64,000 bases of DNA from Arsenicibacter rosenii (GTDB taxonomy: Bacteria; Bacteroidota; Bacteroidia; Cytophagales; Spirosomataceae), in the NCBI RefSeq assembly GCF_001870735.1, contig NZ_MORL01000007.1:1-64000 (forward strand). Reading direction: 5' to 3'. Under the pieces are notes generated by a model. It was given only the letters and a program-made list of their open reading frames with translations, made no database searches and was not told where the DNA came from. A program made the position numbers and the translations under genes. Positions within the stretch are counted from its first letter, which is position 1, and each line of letters opens with the position of its first letter. Below are positions 52,475 to 61,366 of this stretch, piece by piece.

Positions 52475-52602
52475 GCGTTAAATGGGTTATGTTTTCTGAA
52501 AAAGCCGTTTGCATTAACCACGGCGCTCACAGAGGTATTGCACGGAGAACACGAAGTTTAGCGGAAATGGCTTTAGCGAAAACAGAATGACTGTCAGGGT
52601 GA

Positions 52603-53427
52603 TCAAAGAGTATAAAACTGCACAGCGTTGTGGCCGAAAACCTTATCGCGGACCTCGGTTCCCCACGGCGCTACGTACTCTTCCACGATGTTTTTCACCT
52701 GTCCGTAACTGCCCGCCACCAGACAAACCGGCCAGTCGGAGCCGTACATGATCCGGTCAGGGCCGAAGTTTTCGAATACTACGTCGAGGTACGGGAAAAA
52801 GTCGTTGGTTGTCCAGCCCTGCCAGCTGGCTTCCGTTACCATGCCGGATACCTTGCAGTAAACGTTGGGTTGTTTCGCGATTTCGGCCATGTAGTTCGAC
52901 CAGGTGTTGATTTTCTGGTCCTTGATATAGGGCTTGGCAATGTGATCGACCACAAACTTTACGTCGGGCAGCTCCCGCACCAGATGCAGGGCGGCTTTGA
53001 GCTGTGTCGGGTAAATCAGAATGTCGTAGGTGAAGTCGAAGGCAGTCAGCTGACGAATGCCTTTGATGATCTCCGGCCGCGCCAGAAAATCGTCGGCTTC
53101 AGCCTGTGCTACGTGGCGGAAACCTTTCAGCAGTTCATACTGCGAAAAATACTCCAGCTTGTCGTAGAGGTTATCGGCCCGCAGATCGACCCAGCCGACA
53201 ACGCCCTGCACAATCGGGTAGGCGTCGGCCATCGACAGAAGAAACATGGTCTCGGCCTCTGACTGATCGGCCTGTACGGCCACGCAGCCGTCGACACCGT
53301 TTTCGGCCAGAACCGGCTCCAGGTCGGCCGGTAAAAAATCGCGCCGGATCACCGACATTTCTTCGGTAATCCAGGCATCACGTTCCGGATTGTAGAGCCA
53401 AAAGTGCTGATGTGCGTCAATGGTCAT
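52603..53427 (-). CDS. amidohydrolase-family lactonase, probable L-fucono-1,5-lactonase
   Basis: A 274-residue amidohydrolase_2-fold enzyme. It starts TIDAHQHFWLYNPERDAWI with the HxH metal site, carries VVDHIAKPYIK and the C-terminal catalytic Asp in MYGSDWPVCLV. Members of this branch hydrolyse sugar lactones such as L-fuconolactone. The start 53427 is set by alignment with DAHQHFW; the frame is open a further 22 codons. It lies 52 bases after the FAH gene in a fucose cluster. A rhamnonolactone substrate is possible. Confidence 0.9.
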   Translation of the reverse strand: MTIDAHQHFWLYNPERDAWITEEMSVIRRDFLPADLEPVLAENGVDGCVAVQADQSEAETMFLLSMADAYPIVQGVVGWVDLRADNLYDKLEYFSQYELLKGFRHVAQAEADDFLARPEIIKGIRQLTAFDFTYDILIYPTQLKAALHLVRELPDVKFVVDHIAKPYIKDQKINTWSNYMAEIAKQPNVYCKVSGMVTEASWQGWTTNDFFPYLDVVFENFGPDRIMYGSDWPVCLVAGSYGQVKNIVEEYVAPWGTEVRDKVFGHNAVQFYTL

Positions 53428-53479
53428 GGGAAAAAGAAGAAAACGGTACGGCTCCGAAGGCCGTACCGGATGCATGTAA

Positions 53480-54334
53480 TTAGCTATAGGCAACGGCTAC
53501 CTGACGCTGGCTGCCCAGCTGATCGATTCCGAGTTCAACCACATCGCCCGGTTTCAGGAAGCGCTGCGGATTGAGGCCGAGCCCTACACCGGCCGGCGTA
53601 CCGGTCGTGATGACATCGCCCGGCAGCAGGGTCATAAACTGGCTGATGTAGCTGACCAGGGTCGGTACGTCGAAAATCATGTCGTCCGTATTCGAGTCCT
53701 GCAACATTTCGCCGTTGACCGACAGCCACAGGCGCAGGCTGTTCGGGTTAGCCACTTCGTCTTTCGTAACGAGGTAGGGCCCCAGCGGAGCGAATGTATC
53801 GCAGCTCTTGCCTTTTACCCACTGACCGCCACGCTCAATCTGGAACGCCCGTTCGCTGTAATCGTTATGGGTAGCATACCCGGCGATGTAGTCAAACGCC
53901 TCGTCTTTTTCGACGTAGGTCGCTTTTTTGCCGATGATGATGGCCAGTTCAACTTCCCAGTCTGTTTTTTCCGACCGTTTCGGAATCACTACATTATCGT
54001 TAGGACCAGACAGGGCCGTTGTCGATTTAAAGAACAGAATCGGTTCAGCGGGGGTAGGCGCGTTGGTTTCAGCCGCGTGTTTGGCGTAGTTCAGGCCTAC
54101 ACAAACGATTTTCGACGGCCGTTTTACACACGAAGCCAGCCGCGCATCGGCGGGCACTTCCGGACATGAAGCGGCATTGGCGTCCAGCCACTGAGCCAGC
54201 TTGTCGAGACCGCCGGTAGCGAAAAACGTTTCGTCATAATCCTGACCAAACGCCGATACGTCGATACGCTTGCCTTCTGATAGTTCAACAGCGGGTTTTT
54301 CGTTTTCGGGGGTGCCGAAGCGAAGAAGTTTCAT
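53480..54334 (-). CDS. FAH-family hydrolase, probable 2,4-diketo-3-deoxy-L-fuconate hydrolase
   Basis: A 284-residue fumarylacetoacetate-hydrolase-fold enzyme. Metal and catalytic motifs: KIVCVGLNYAKHAAE, WEVELAIIIGKKA (metal-binding Glu), YATHNDYSERAFQ and GDVITTGTPAGVGLG. Members cleave beta-diketo acids. In oxidative fucose catabolism this gives pyruvate and L-lactate from 2,4-diketo-3-deoxy-fuconate. It is the first gene of the minus-strand cluster. The exact substrate is inferred from its neighbours. Confidence 0.9.
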   Translation of the reverse strand: MKLLRFGTPENEKPAVELSEGKRIDVSAFGQDYDETFFATGGLDKLAQWLDANAASCPEVPADARLASCVKRPSKIVCVGLNYAKHAAETNAPTPAEPILFFKSTTALSGPNDNVVIPKRSEKTDWEVELAIIIGKKATYVEKDEAFDYIAGYATHNDYSERAFQIERGGQWVKGKSCDTFAPLGPYLVTKDEVANPNSLRLWLSVNGEMLQDSNTDDMIFDVPTLVSYISQFMTLLPGDVITTGTPAGVGLGLNPQRFLKPGDVVELGIDQLGSQRQVAVAYS

Positions 54335-54404
54335 AATTTGAGAGTTAATTTATTAGTAAGGAAAGAGACAAAAAGCAGATTTATAATTCCCTTTTAGCCG
54401 GAGA

Positions 54405-54450
54405 CCCTAAAAAAAAGGGATGTGGTCACCTGACGCGAACACATCCCTTT
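54405..54450 (-). terminator. intrinsic terminator after purA
   Basis: Arms AAAGGGATGTG (54414-54424) and CACATCCCTTT (54440-54450) around a 15-base loop, with an A run on the plus strand at 54409-54416, giving the U run on the minus-strand transcript. It lies about 22 bases after the purA stop. Confidence 0.8.
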
Positions 54451-54472
54451 AACCAGAAAGGAAATTGATGAC

Positions 54473-55759
54473 TTACAGCGCGACAGCCTGACGATGGATG
54501 ATAGCCTCACGGTCGGGCCCGGTCGAGATGAAACTGATCGGCAGGTTCAGCTCGCCTTCCAGGTAGCTAACATAGGCAGCCAGCTTAGCCGGAATGTCGT
54601 CGAAGGCGCGGATACCGTCGAGTGACGTGTTCCAGCCTTTAAATTCTTTATATACCGGCGTTACGTCTACGTCGCAGAGATCATACGGGAATTGCTCGGT
54701 TACTGTGCCGTCGGGCAGGATGTAGTGCGTACAGACTTTGATAGTATCGAAGATGTTCAGCACATCGACCTTCATCATAATCAGTTGCGACACCCCGTTG
54801 ATCATGATCGCATACTTCAGCGCGGGCAGGTCGAGCCAGCCGCAGCGGCGTGGCCGGCCGGTTGTGGCACCAAACTCGCGGCCTTCCTTGCGGATGGCTT
54901 CGCCGGTTTCGTCGTGCAGTTCTGTCGGGAACGGCCCGCTGCCGACACGGGTGCAGTAGGCTTTGAAAATACCGTATACCTCACCGATCTGACGTGGGGC
55001 TACGCCAAGGCCCGTACAGGCACCGGCGGTCATGGTGTTAGAGCTGGTTACGAACGGATACGAACCGAAATCAATGTCGAGCAGAGAGCCCTGGGCACCT
55101 TCGGCCAGTACACGCTGCTCATTTTTCAGAGCACCGTTTACGGCATATTCGCTGTCGGTCAGCTGGAACTGCTTCATGAACTCAATGGCGGCGAAAAAAT
55201 CGTCTTCGGCCTGAGGCAATACCGACTGGTAATCGAACTGGTAATGATCAAGCGTGGTTTTGTGCAGTGAAACCAGCGTATCGTATTTTTTGCGGAAATT
55301 GGCCGACAGGATATCGCCGACGCGGAGGCCGAGGCGGGCCACTTTGTCCTGATAGGTCGGGCCGATACCGCGCAGGGTAGAACCGATTTTTGCTTCGCCT
55401 TTCGACTGCTCAAAAGCGGCGTCGAGCAGACGGTGGGTTGGCAGAATGATTGATGCTTTTTTAGAAATGACCAGATTCTGGTGGATGTTGAGGTTGTATT
55501 TGGCCAATCCGTCGATTTCGCGGCGGAACACGATTGGGTCTAATACAACGCCGTTACCGATAATATTGAGGGTCTCATTCCGGAAAATACCCGATGGAAT
55601 TTGGTGTAAAACGTGTTTGAAACCATCAAATTCGAGGGTGTGACCGGCATTCGGGCCGCCCTGAAAGCGGGCAACTACCTGATATTGTGGCGCCAAAACA
55701 TCCACAATCTTGCCTTTCCCCTCGTCGCCCCATTGGAGGCCTAATAATACATCAACCAT
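54473..55759 (-). CDS. purA: adenylosuccinate synthetase
   Basis: A 428-residue, full-length enzyme catalysing the GTP-dependent joining of IMP and aspartate in AMP synthesis. It starts MVDVLLGLQWGDEGKGKIVD with the GTP-loop GDEGKGK and catalytic Asp. The QIPSGIF, GRPRRCGWLDLPALKYA and ISTGPDREAI motifs are also present. The gene stands alone on the minus strand, between the fucose cluster and a sensor kinase, and ends in an intrinsic terminator. Confidence 0.97.
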   Translation of the reverse strand: MVDVLLGLQWGDEGKGKIVDVLAPQYQVVARFQGGPNAGHTLEFDGFKHVLHQIPSGIFRNETLNIIGNGVVLDPIVFRREIDGLAKYNLNIHQNLVISKKASIILPTHRLLDAAFEQSKGEAKIGSTLRGIGPTYQDKVARLGLRVGDILSANFRKKYDTLVSLHKTTLDHYQFDYQSVLPQAEDDFFAAIEFMKQFQLTDSEYAVNGALKNEQRVLAEGAQGSLLDIDFGSYPFVTSSNTMTAGACTGLGVAPRQIGEVYGIFKAYCTRVGSGPFPTELHDETGEAIRKEGREFGATTGRPRRCGWLDLPALKYAIMINGVSQLIMMKVDVLNIFDTIKVCTHYILPDGTVTEQFPYDLCDVDVTPVYKEFKGWNTSLDGIRAFDDIPAKLAAYVSYLEGELNLPISFISTGPDREAIIHRQAVAL

Positions 55760-55844
55760 TAGATTGTTAACTTATTGGTGATACTCCCGATAAAATTCAC
55801 ACAAAGATACGCTAAGTTGCCGCTTATGGAACCAAAATCTGTAG

Positions 55845-55863
55845 TACGGAATGATATTCCGTA
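55845..55863. repeat. ACGGAATG-type palindrome (copy 2)
   Basis: TACGGAAT and ATTCCGTA around gat. It lies in the 196-base gap between purA and the kinase gene, about 70 bases from a further copy. Confidence 0.7.
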
Positions 55864-55932
55864 TGGTAAAATAAGGCGTCCTGTTTCGCCGGAAGGGCGC
55901 CTCTGATACACTGATTGGTTTACAGGCGCTGC

Positions 55933-55959
55933 GTAACACGGAATATCATTCCGTGTTAC
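55933..55959. repeat. ACGGAATG-type palindrome (copy 3)
   Basis: GTAACACGGAAT and ATTCCGTGTTAC around atc, a perfect 12-base inverted repeat. It includes the stop codon of the kinase gene (55956-55958), so the element may have contributed the end of the coding region. Confidence 0.7.
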
Positions 55960-58151
55960 ATGACAGGTAACTTTATCGTAAACGTAGTGCCTTCGCCCGG
56001 TGTGCTGTCCACGAAGAAGTCGCCCTGATGGGCTTTGGTGATGATGTCGAACGAAAGCGACAGACCCAGCCCTGTGCCTTCGCCGGTGGGTTTGGTGGTG
56101 AAAAACGGCTGGAATACCTTACCGATAATGTCTTCGGGAATGCCGGGACCGTTGTCACGGATCACCAGCGTGACAAAACCGGGGGCGTTCGTGGCGGAAC
56201 GACCGGCAGCGCTCCCTCCGCTCATGCCGCCACTGGTCGATAACCAGACCGTTGGCTGGAAGCCTTTCGGGGCAGTTTGTTGCTTTTGATCAAGGGCATA
56301 AAAGGCGTTGTTGAGCAAATTCAGTACAACGCGGCCAATGTCCTGCGTGGCCAGATTGACCGGCGGCAGGGCAGGGTCGAAGTCGGTCACGAGCTGGCAG
56401 TTAAAGGTTTTGTGGGCGGCCCGGTAGCCATGATACGCCAGCCGCAGGTATTCGTCGCTGAGGGCGTTGAGATCGGTCGGTTGCTTCTCGCCCGACGAGG
56501 TGCGGGAGTGTTCGAGCATGCCTTTCACAATTGAGCTGGCCCGTTTGCCATGGTGGGTAATCTTTTCGAGGTTCTGCCGCAGATCGCCCAGAATCTCGTC
56601 GACGAGCCCCTCGTCGCGGTCGTCGGCGGGGCGCTGCCGTTCGTCTTCGATTTCGGCAACAAGGTCGGCCGATACTTCCGAGAAGTTGTTGACGAAGTTG
56701 AGCGGGTTCTGGATTTCGTGGGCAATCCCGGCAGTCAGTTCGCCGAGAGAGGCCATTTTTTCTTTTTGGACCAACTGATCCTGAGTCGCTTTCAGGGTTT
56801 CGATCGATTCATTCAGGGCCGCCGTTCGTTCCTGCACCAGCCGTTCGAGGGTTTCGTTCTGGGCGGCCAGAATCTGCTGTTTCTCCTGTTCCTGGGCCAG
56901 TGAGCGCTCCGAAAGCCGTTTGACTTCGTCGAGATTTTTCCGTAGCGAGGTATGCGTACGGGTATAATCCTGCACCAGCGAAAAGGATAATCCGATGGGC
57001 ACGCTCAGCAGGAAAAAAAACAGGAGAATAAGAACTGCCAGTAAGAATACCAGATTCTCGAATTGCCAGTCATAAAGTGCTGTCAGAATGCCGTTTAGTA
57101 TTGCCAATATTGTGACGAATAGTAGCGCCAGAAGCGAAAAGCGTAAAGAGTTCCACGGTAATTTGTCGCCCGGTTGTCCGCGCTTTTTACCCAGCCAGCT
57201 GGTCCGTATATAGTCAAACCCAAAAAAAGTGGATGTAACGCCGACCAACCCTTCCGGAGGACTTCCGATTTGCCATTGAAATACGAAATTGACAGTTAGC
57301 AGCGTGATCGAAAGCAGAAATATCAAGCCTTTTGACCGGTTCAGATAGGTATATACTGCTGTCAGCAGGCAACCTGCCCCGATGTGTAGTCCGGCAACCT
57401 GAATCAGATCGATAAGCGATTGTTGTCTGAGGTTTGCATTGAGGTATTCAAATACGGATGCGCCAAACATAACAGCCAGGCTAAAGGAAGAAAGGCTGAG
57501 CATGGCGTTCACCTTCTGCCTTGGGTTTGCCCGGAAAAACATGAAATGTAACAAGGCAAGAATCGCAAAAATACCGGCCAGACCTGCGCCGATTGCTGCG
57601 TTGACAGAAGCATTGACTACCCGGTTAATGAGCGTATACTGCTTTGGCTCCACCCAGATTCTGAACGGTTCAATATGCGTATTTGCAAAAAAAACCTTTT
57701 CAGCCTTGTATTGGTAACGAATAGCCAGCAGGTGTTTACCGCTGTCGGGTAGTGTGACCGGGATATGCACAAATGCCATCAGGTTATCTGCCTGTTGCCT
57801 TTTGTCTGGCCGGATAGTGGCAATCAGTTTGCCGTCAAGATACAGCTCCGAACTGCCGGTCTGTTGAATAATGATTTCCCAGGGCTCTTGTTTATAGCGT
57901 TCATTGCCATAGATCCGGTGGTGGAACCAGGCTGTTTTGGCCTGTTTAATGGCTGCCCGTTGTTGGGGAGTATCTTCAAAAACGGCCCAGTGTTTGTCGG
58001 TGTAGGCAGGTTGTGCCCATACAAGCGAGTCACCGGCTTTGAAACGGCAGTCATCTGCTTCAAAATTAAGGCCCTCGCTATTTCCGGAAACAAATTGACA
58101 GAAAGCAATCCGACCCGAAAAAAACAGTAAAACCAGAAGTAAATAGCGCAT
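55956..58151 (-). CDS. membrane sensor histidine kinase with an extracellular beta domain and 7-TM region
   Basis: A 731-residue sensor. A signal peptide (cleavage near AFCQFV) precedes an extracellular beta domain of the galactose-binding/7TMR-DISM type (about residues 25-180: WFHHRIYGNERYKQEPWEI, SSELYLDGKLIATI). About seven hydrophobic helices follow (190-400), then a coiled coil (about 405-465), HisKA with LTAGIAHEIQNPLNFVNNF and HATPase boxes (LNNAFYALDQK, DNGPGIPEDI, GTGLGLSLSFDI). No response regulator is adjacent. It probably signals through a regulator elsewhere. The stop codon lies inside a REP-like palindrome. Confidence 0.9.
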   Translation of the reverse strand: MRYLLLVLLFFSGRIAFCQFVSGNSEGLNFEADDCRFKAGDSLVWAQPAYTDKHWAVFEDTPQQRAAIKQAKTAWFHHRIYGNERYKQEPWEIIIQQTGSSELYLDGKLIATIRPDKRQQADNLMAFVHIPVTLPDSGKHLLAIRYQYKAEKVFFANTHIEPFRIWVEPKQYTLINRVVNASVNAAIGAGLAGIFAILALLHFMFFRANPRQKVNAMLSLSSFSLAVMFGASVFEYLNANLRQQSLIDLIQVAGLHIGAGCLLTAVYTYLNRSKGLIFLLSITLLTVNFVFQWQIGSPPEGLVGVTSTFFGFDYIRTSWLGKKRGQPGDKLPWNSLRFSLLALLFVTILAILNGILTALYDWQFENLVFLLAVLILLFFFLLSVPIGLSFSLVQDYTRTHTSLRKNLDEVKRLSERSLAQEQEKQQILAAQNETLERLVQERTAALNESIETLKATQDQLVQKEKMASLGELTAGIAHEIQNPLNFVNNFSEVSADLVAEIEDERQRPADDRDEGLVDEILGDLRQNLEKITHHGKRASSIVKGMLEHSRTSSGEKQPTDLNALSDEYLRLAYHGYRAAHKTFNCQLVTDFDPALPPVNLATQDIGRVVLNLLNNAFYALDQKQQTAPKGFQPTVWLSTSGGMSGGSAAGRSATNAPGFVTLVIRDNGPGIPEDIIGKVFQPFFTTKPTGEGTGLGLSLSFDIITKAHQGDFFVDSTPGEGTTFTIKLPVM

Positions 58152-58336
58152 GAGTTGGGGGAAAGACTGTTACCAGCATATCAATAGTAGTACATCCCCG
58201 GCAATTGATAAGCACCGTGCTGGCAAGGATGATACCGAAAGATAGTACATTTCTGCAAAAGCAGATAAGTACAGTACGGCTAGAATGTCAGGTTTTTCTT
58301 CTTTTAAGCATAAACGCGCAAGCCTTGACAAAAGCA

Positions 58337-61189
58337 ATGCATATATCAACTAAACTGGTAAAACGAGCCATATACCTGTCGCTCGTTCCCGCCTTTGCTC
58401 TTTCAACCCTAACACAGGCGCAGCCCAAATGGCCGGCCATCACGCAGGAGACCAAACCCTGGACGCGGTGGTGGTGGATGGGGAGCGCTGTCAACCCCAC
58501 CGATCTGACCCGGCTGATGGAACAGTATCAGAAAGCAGGGTTGGGCGGTGTCGAAATAACGCCGATCTATGGTGTCAAAGGCGCCGAAAACCAGTTTATT
58601 AACTTTCTGTCGCCGAAATGGATGGACGTCCTGGGCCATACGCTGAAAGAAGCCCGCCGCCTGAATATGGGCGTCGATATGGCACAGGCGTCAGGGTGGC
58701 CGTTTGGTGGCCCGTGGGTCGACCAGGCCGATGCCTGTAAGTATGTGGCGTCGAAAACGTTTACGCTGAAGGCCGGAGACCAGCTGACGGAGCCGGTCAG
58801 CTACATCCAGAAACCCATCACGCGGATTGTCGGCCAGCCGATTGACATCAAACAACTAGTTGAACCGATCATAAAGAATCCGGATCTTCAGCTTCATGCC
58901 TTTGATCAGGTACGGTTCGAAAAACCGCTGCCGTTGCAGTGCCTGATGGCCTATGCCGATAACGGGCAAATCATTGACCTGACCGCGAAGGTAGACGGCA
59001 GCGGTAAGCTGAACTGGACTGCACCGGCGGGAACCTGGACGTTGTACGCCGTTTTTGAAGGCTGGCACGGCAAAATGGTTGAACGCGCCGGACCGGGCGG
59101 CGAGGGCGATGTGATCGACCACTTCTCGAAACCGGCTACAGAGCACTACCTGAGCCATTTCGACAAGGCATTTAAAGGCCGTGATCTGACCGGCCTCCGG
59201 GCGTTCTTCAACGATTCGTATGAGGTAGACGATGCCAGCGGCGAAAGCAACTGGACACCGGCCATGTTTGGCGAGTTTAAAAAGCGGCGCGGCTATGACC
59301 TGCGGCTGCACTTGCCTGCGCTCTTCGGCAAGCCTGATACGGAGCCAAACAAACGGGTGCTGAGCGACTACCGAGAAACCATCTCGGAGTTGCTGCTCGA
59401 AAACTACACCAAAGTCTGGTCAGACTGGGCGAAGAAACACGGTAAAATCATCCGGAATCAGGCCCACGGCTCACCGGCCAATATTCTTGATCTTTACGCC
59501 ATCACCGACATTCCCGAAATCGAGGGCATCGACGTCATGCGGATTAAATTTGCCTCGTCGGCGGCCCACGTGACGGGCAAAAAACTGACTTCGTCGGAAT
59601 CGGCGACCTGGGAAAACGAGCATTTTCTGACCAAACTGAGCGATGTCAAAAAGGCCATGGACCGGTTTCTGCTCGGGGGCGTCAACCACACGTTTTATCA
59701 CGGGACCAACTACTCGCCCCAAAATGCACCCTGGCCGGGCTGGCTGTTTTATGCCGCCGTTCACTTTAACCCGAACAACAGCTTCTGGACCGACTTCGGT
59801 AAGCTGAACCAATACGTCGCCCGTTGTCAGTCGTTTCTGCAGCAGGGCAAAGCGGGCAATGATGTGCTGGTATATCTGCCGATCTACGATGCGTATACCC
59901 GTCAGGGTAAGGTTTTGCTTCAGCATTTCGATGGTATCGATCATGGGTTTAAGGGGCTGCCGGTCGAGCATCATGCCAAAGACCTGTGGGAGCGGGGCTA
60001 TGGCTTTGACTTTATCTCGGATAAGCAACTGCTCGGGGTAACGACTACGGGCGGCAGGTTGCAAACCGGCGGTACCAGCTACCGCACCATTGTTGTCCCG
60101 GAAGCGCAGTATATGCCGCTGCCAACGCTTGAGCAACTCATAAAACTGGCACAGCAGGGGGCCACTATCGTTTTTGCGGCCAAACTGCCCGACGAAGTGC
60201 CGGGCCTGGCTGACCTGGCAGCCCGTCAGGCGGCTTTCAAAAAGCTGCTGGCTGGTCTGACATTCACCGAAACCAACGGTATCCGCGAGGCAAAAGCAGG
60301 GCAGGGGCGTGTTTTTGTTGGCACCAACCTCGACGCAACGCTCAACGCCGCGGGTGTGCCGCGCGAAACGATGGTTGACAGTGGTCTGGAATTTATTCGC
60401 CGCGACCATGCCGAAGGGCAGTACTATTTTATCACCAACTGGAGCGATAAGGCCATCGACGGCTGGGTGCCGCTGGCAACCAAAGCGAATTCGGTAGCGA
60501 TGTATAACCCGATGACGGAGCAAATGGGCATGGCCCGGAAGCAGGCATCGGCAACCGGTATGGACGTGTATGTGCAGTTGCCGCCGGGTGAGTCGTGCAT
60601 TCTCGAAACCTCTGCTAAAATGATCAAAGCGACGGGTTATCCATATACCGAACCCGTGGCCGGGGCCGTTCCGCTGACCGGCAAATGGACGATCAGCTTC
60701 GTGTCGGGCGGGCCTGCGTTGCCCGCGCCGGTAACGACGGAGAAACTAGGGTCGTGGACCGAGCTGGACGGGGAGGATGTGAAGAGGTTCTCAGGAACTG
60801 CCACCTACACGCTGACGTTTGCCAAACCAGCCGGCGCGGCCGATGCCTGGGTACTCGATCTGGGCAGGGTGGCCGAGAGTGCCCGCGTGCAGCTCAATGG
60901 CAAAAACCTCGGTACGGTACTGGGGCCGGTCTACCAGCTGGAAATTCCGGCCGGTGCGCTGGCAGCGACCAATAAACTAGTCGTAACGGTATCAAACGGA
61001 ATGGCCAACCGCATTGCCGACATGGACAAGCACAAGGTGGAATGGAAAACGTTTTATAATGTCAATATGTCGCCCCGGCTGCGCGAAAACCGTGGTGCCG
61101 ACGGCAACTTCACGGCCGAAAACTGGTCGCCCCGACCTTCGGGTCTGCTCGGGCCGGTGACGCTGCGGCCGGTAAAGCGGACGTTTTAA
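58337..61189 (+). CDS. secreted GH106-like glycoside hydrolase (alpha-L-rhamnosidase type)
   Basis: A 950-residue enzyme with a signal peptide (cleavage near TQAQPK). It shows the family start TKPWTRWWWMGSAVNPTDL and LGGVEITPIYGVKG, the barrel segment MAQASGWPFGGPWV, the FFNDSYEVDDA region and ...NQAHGSPANILDLYAITDIP, with E in PEIEGIDVM. The C-terminal part has the beta sandwich VLDLGRVAESARVQLNGKNL. The family GH106 hydrolyses alpha-L-rhamnosides. It stands alone; the frame is open 44 codons upstream, but the signal peptide starts at 58337. It ends in a terminator. Confidence 0.87.
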   Translation: MHISTKLVKRAIYLSLVPAFALSTLTQAQPKWPAITQETKPWTRWWWMGSAVNPTDLTRLMEQYQKAGLGGVEITPIYGVKGAENQFINFLSPKWMDVLGHTLKEARRLNMGVDMAQASGWPFGGPWVDQADACKYVASKTFTLKAGDQLTEPVSYIQKPITRIVGQPIDIKQLVEPIIKNPDLQLHAFDQVRFEKPLPLQCLMAYADNGQIIDLTAKVDGSGKLNWTAPAGTWTLYAVFEGWHGKMVERAGPGGEGDVIDHFSKPATEHYLSHFDKAFKGRDLTGLRAFFNDSYEVDDASGESNWTPAMFGEFKKRRGYDLRLHLPALFGKPDTEPNKRVLSDYRETISELLLENYTKVWSDWAKKHGKIIRNQAHGSPANILDLYAITDIPEIEGIDVMRIKFASSAAHVTGKKLTSSESATWENEHFLTKLSDVKKAMDRFLLGGVNHTFYHGTNYSPQNAPWPGWLFYAAVHFNPNNSFWTDFGKLNQYVARCQSFLQQGKAGNDVLVYLPIYDAYTRQGKVLLQHFDGIDHGFKGLPVEHHAKDLWERGYGFDFISDKQLLGVTTTGGRLQTGGTSYRTIVVPEAQYMPLPTLEQLIKLAQQGATIVFAAKLPDEVPGLADLAARQAAFKKLLAGLTFTETNGIREAKAGQGRVFVGTNLDATLNAAGVPRETMVDSGLEFIRRDHAEGQYYFITNWSDKAIDGWVPLATKANSVAMYNPMTEQMGMARKQASATGMDVYVQLPPGESCILETSAKMIKATGYPYTEPVAGAVPLTGKWTISFVSGGPALPAPVTTEKLGSWTELDGEDVKRFSGTATYTLTFAKPAGAADAWVLDLGRVAESARVQLNGKNLGTVLGPVYQLEIPAGALAATNKLVVTVSNGMANRIADMDKHKVEWKTFYNVNMSPRLRENRGADGNFTAENWSPRPSGLLGPVTLRPVKRTF

Positions 61190-61209
61190 GAGGTGCTGCT
61201 TTTAGTCTT

Positions 61210-61242
61210 AAAGCTCCGGATGTAGATCCGGAGCTTTTTTAT
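61210..61242 (+). terminator. intrinsic terminator after the GH106-like gene
   Basis: Twelve-base arms (AAAGCTCCGGAT at 61210-61221 and ATCCGGAGCTTT at 61226-61237) with loop gtag, followed by T residues, 20 bases after the stop. Confidence 0.85.
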
Positions 61243-61366
61243 GAGCCTGCCAGCGGCCGGCAAAATGAGTTCGTTATGTGTCTTTTACTATTTATGGTAT
61301 ATATGTTAGTTTCTATTATTACCATTACGTTAATTAGTGCTGAATTTTTACAACTTAACCCTGCAT

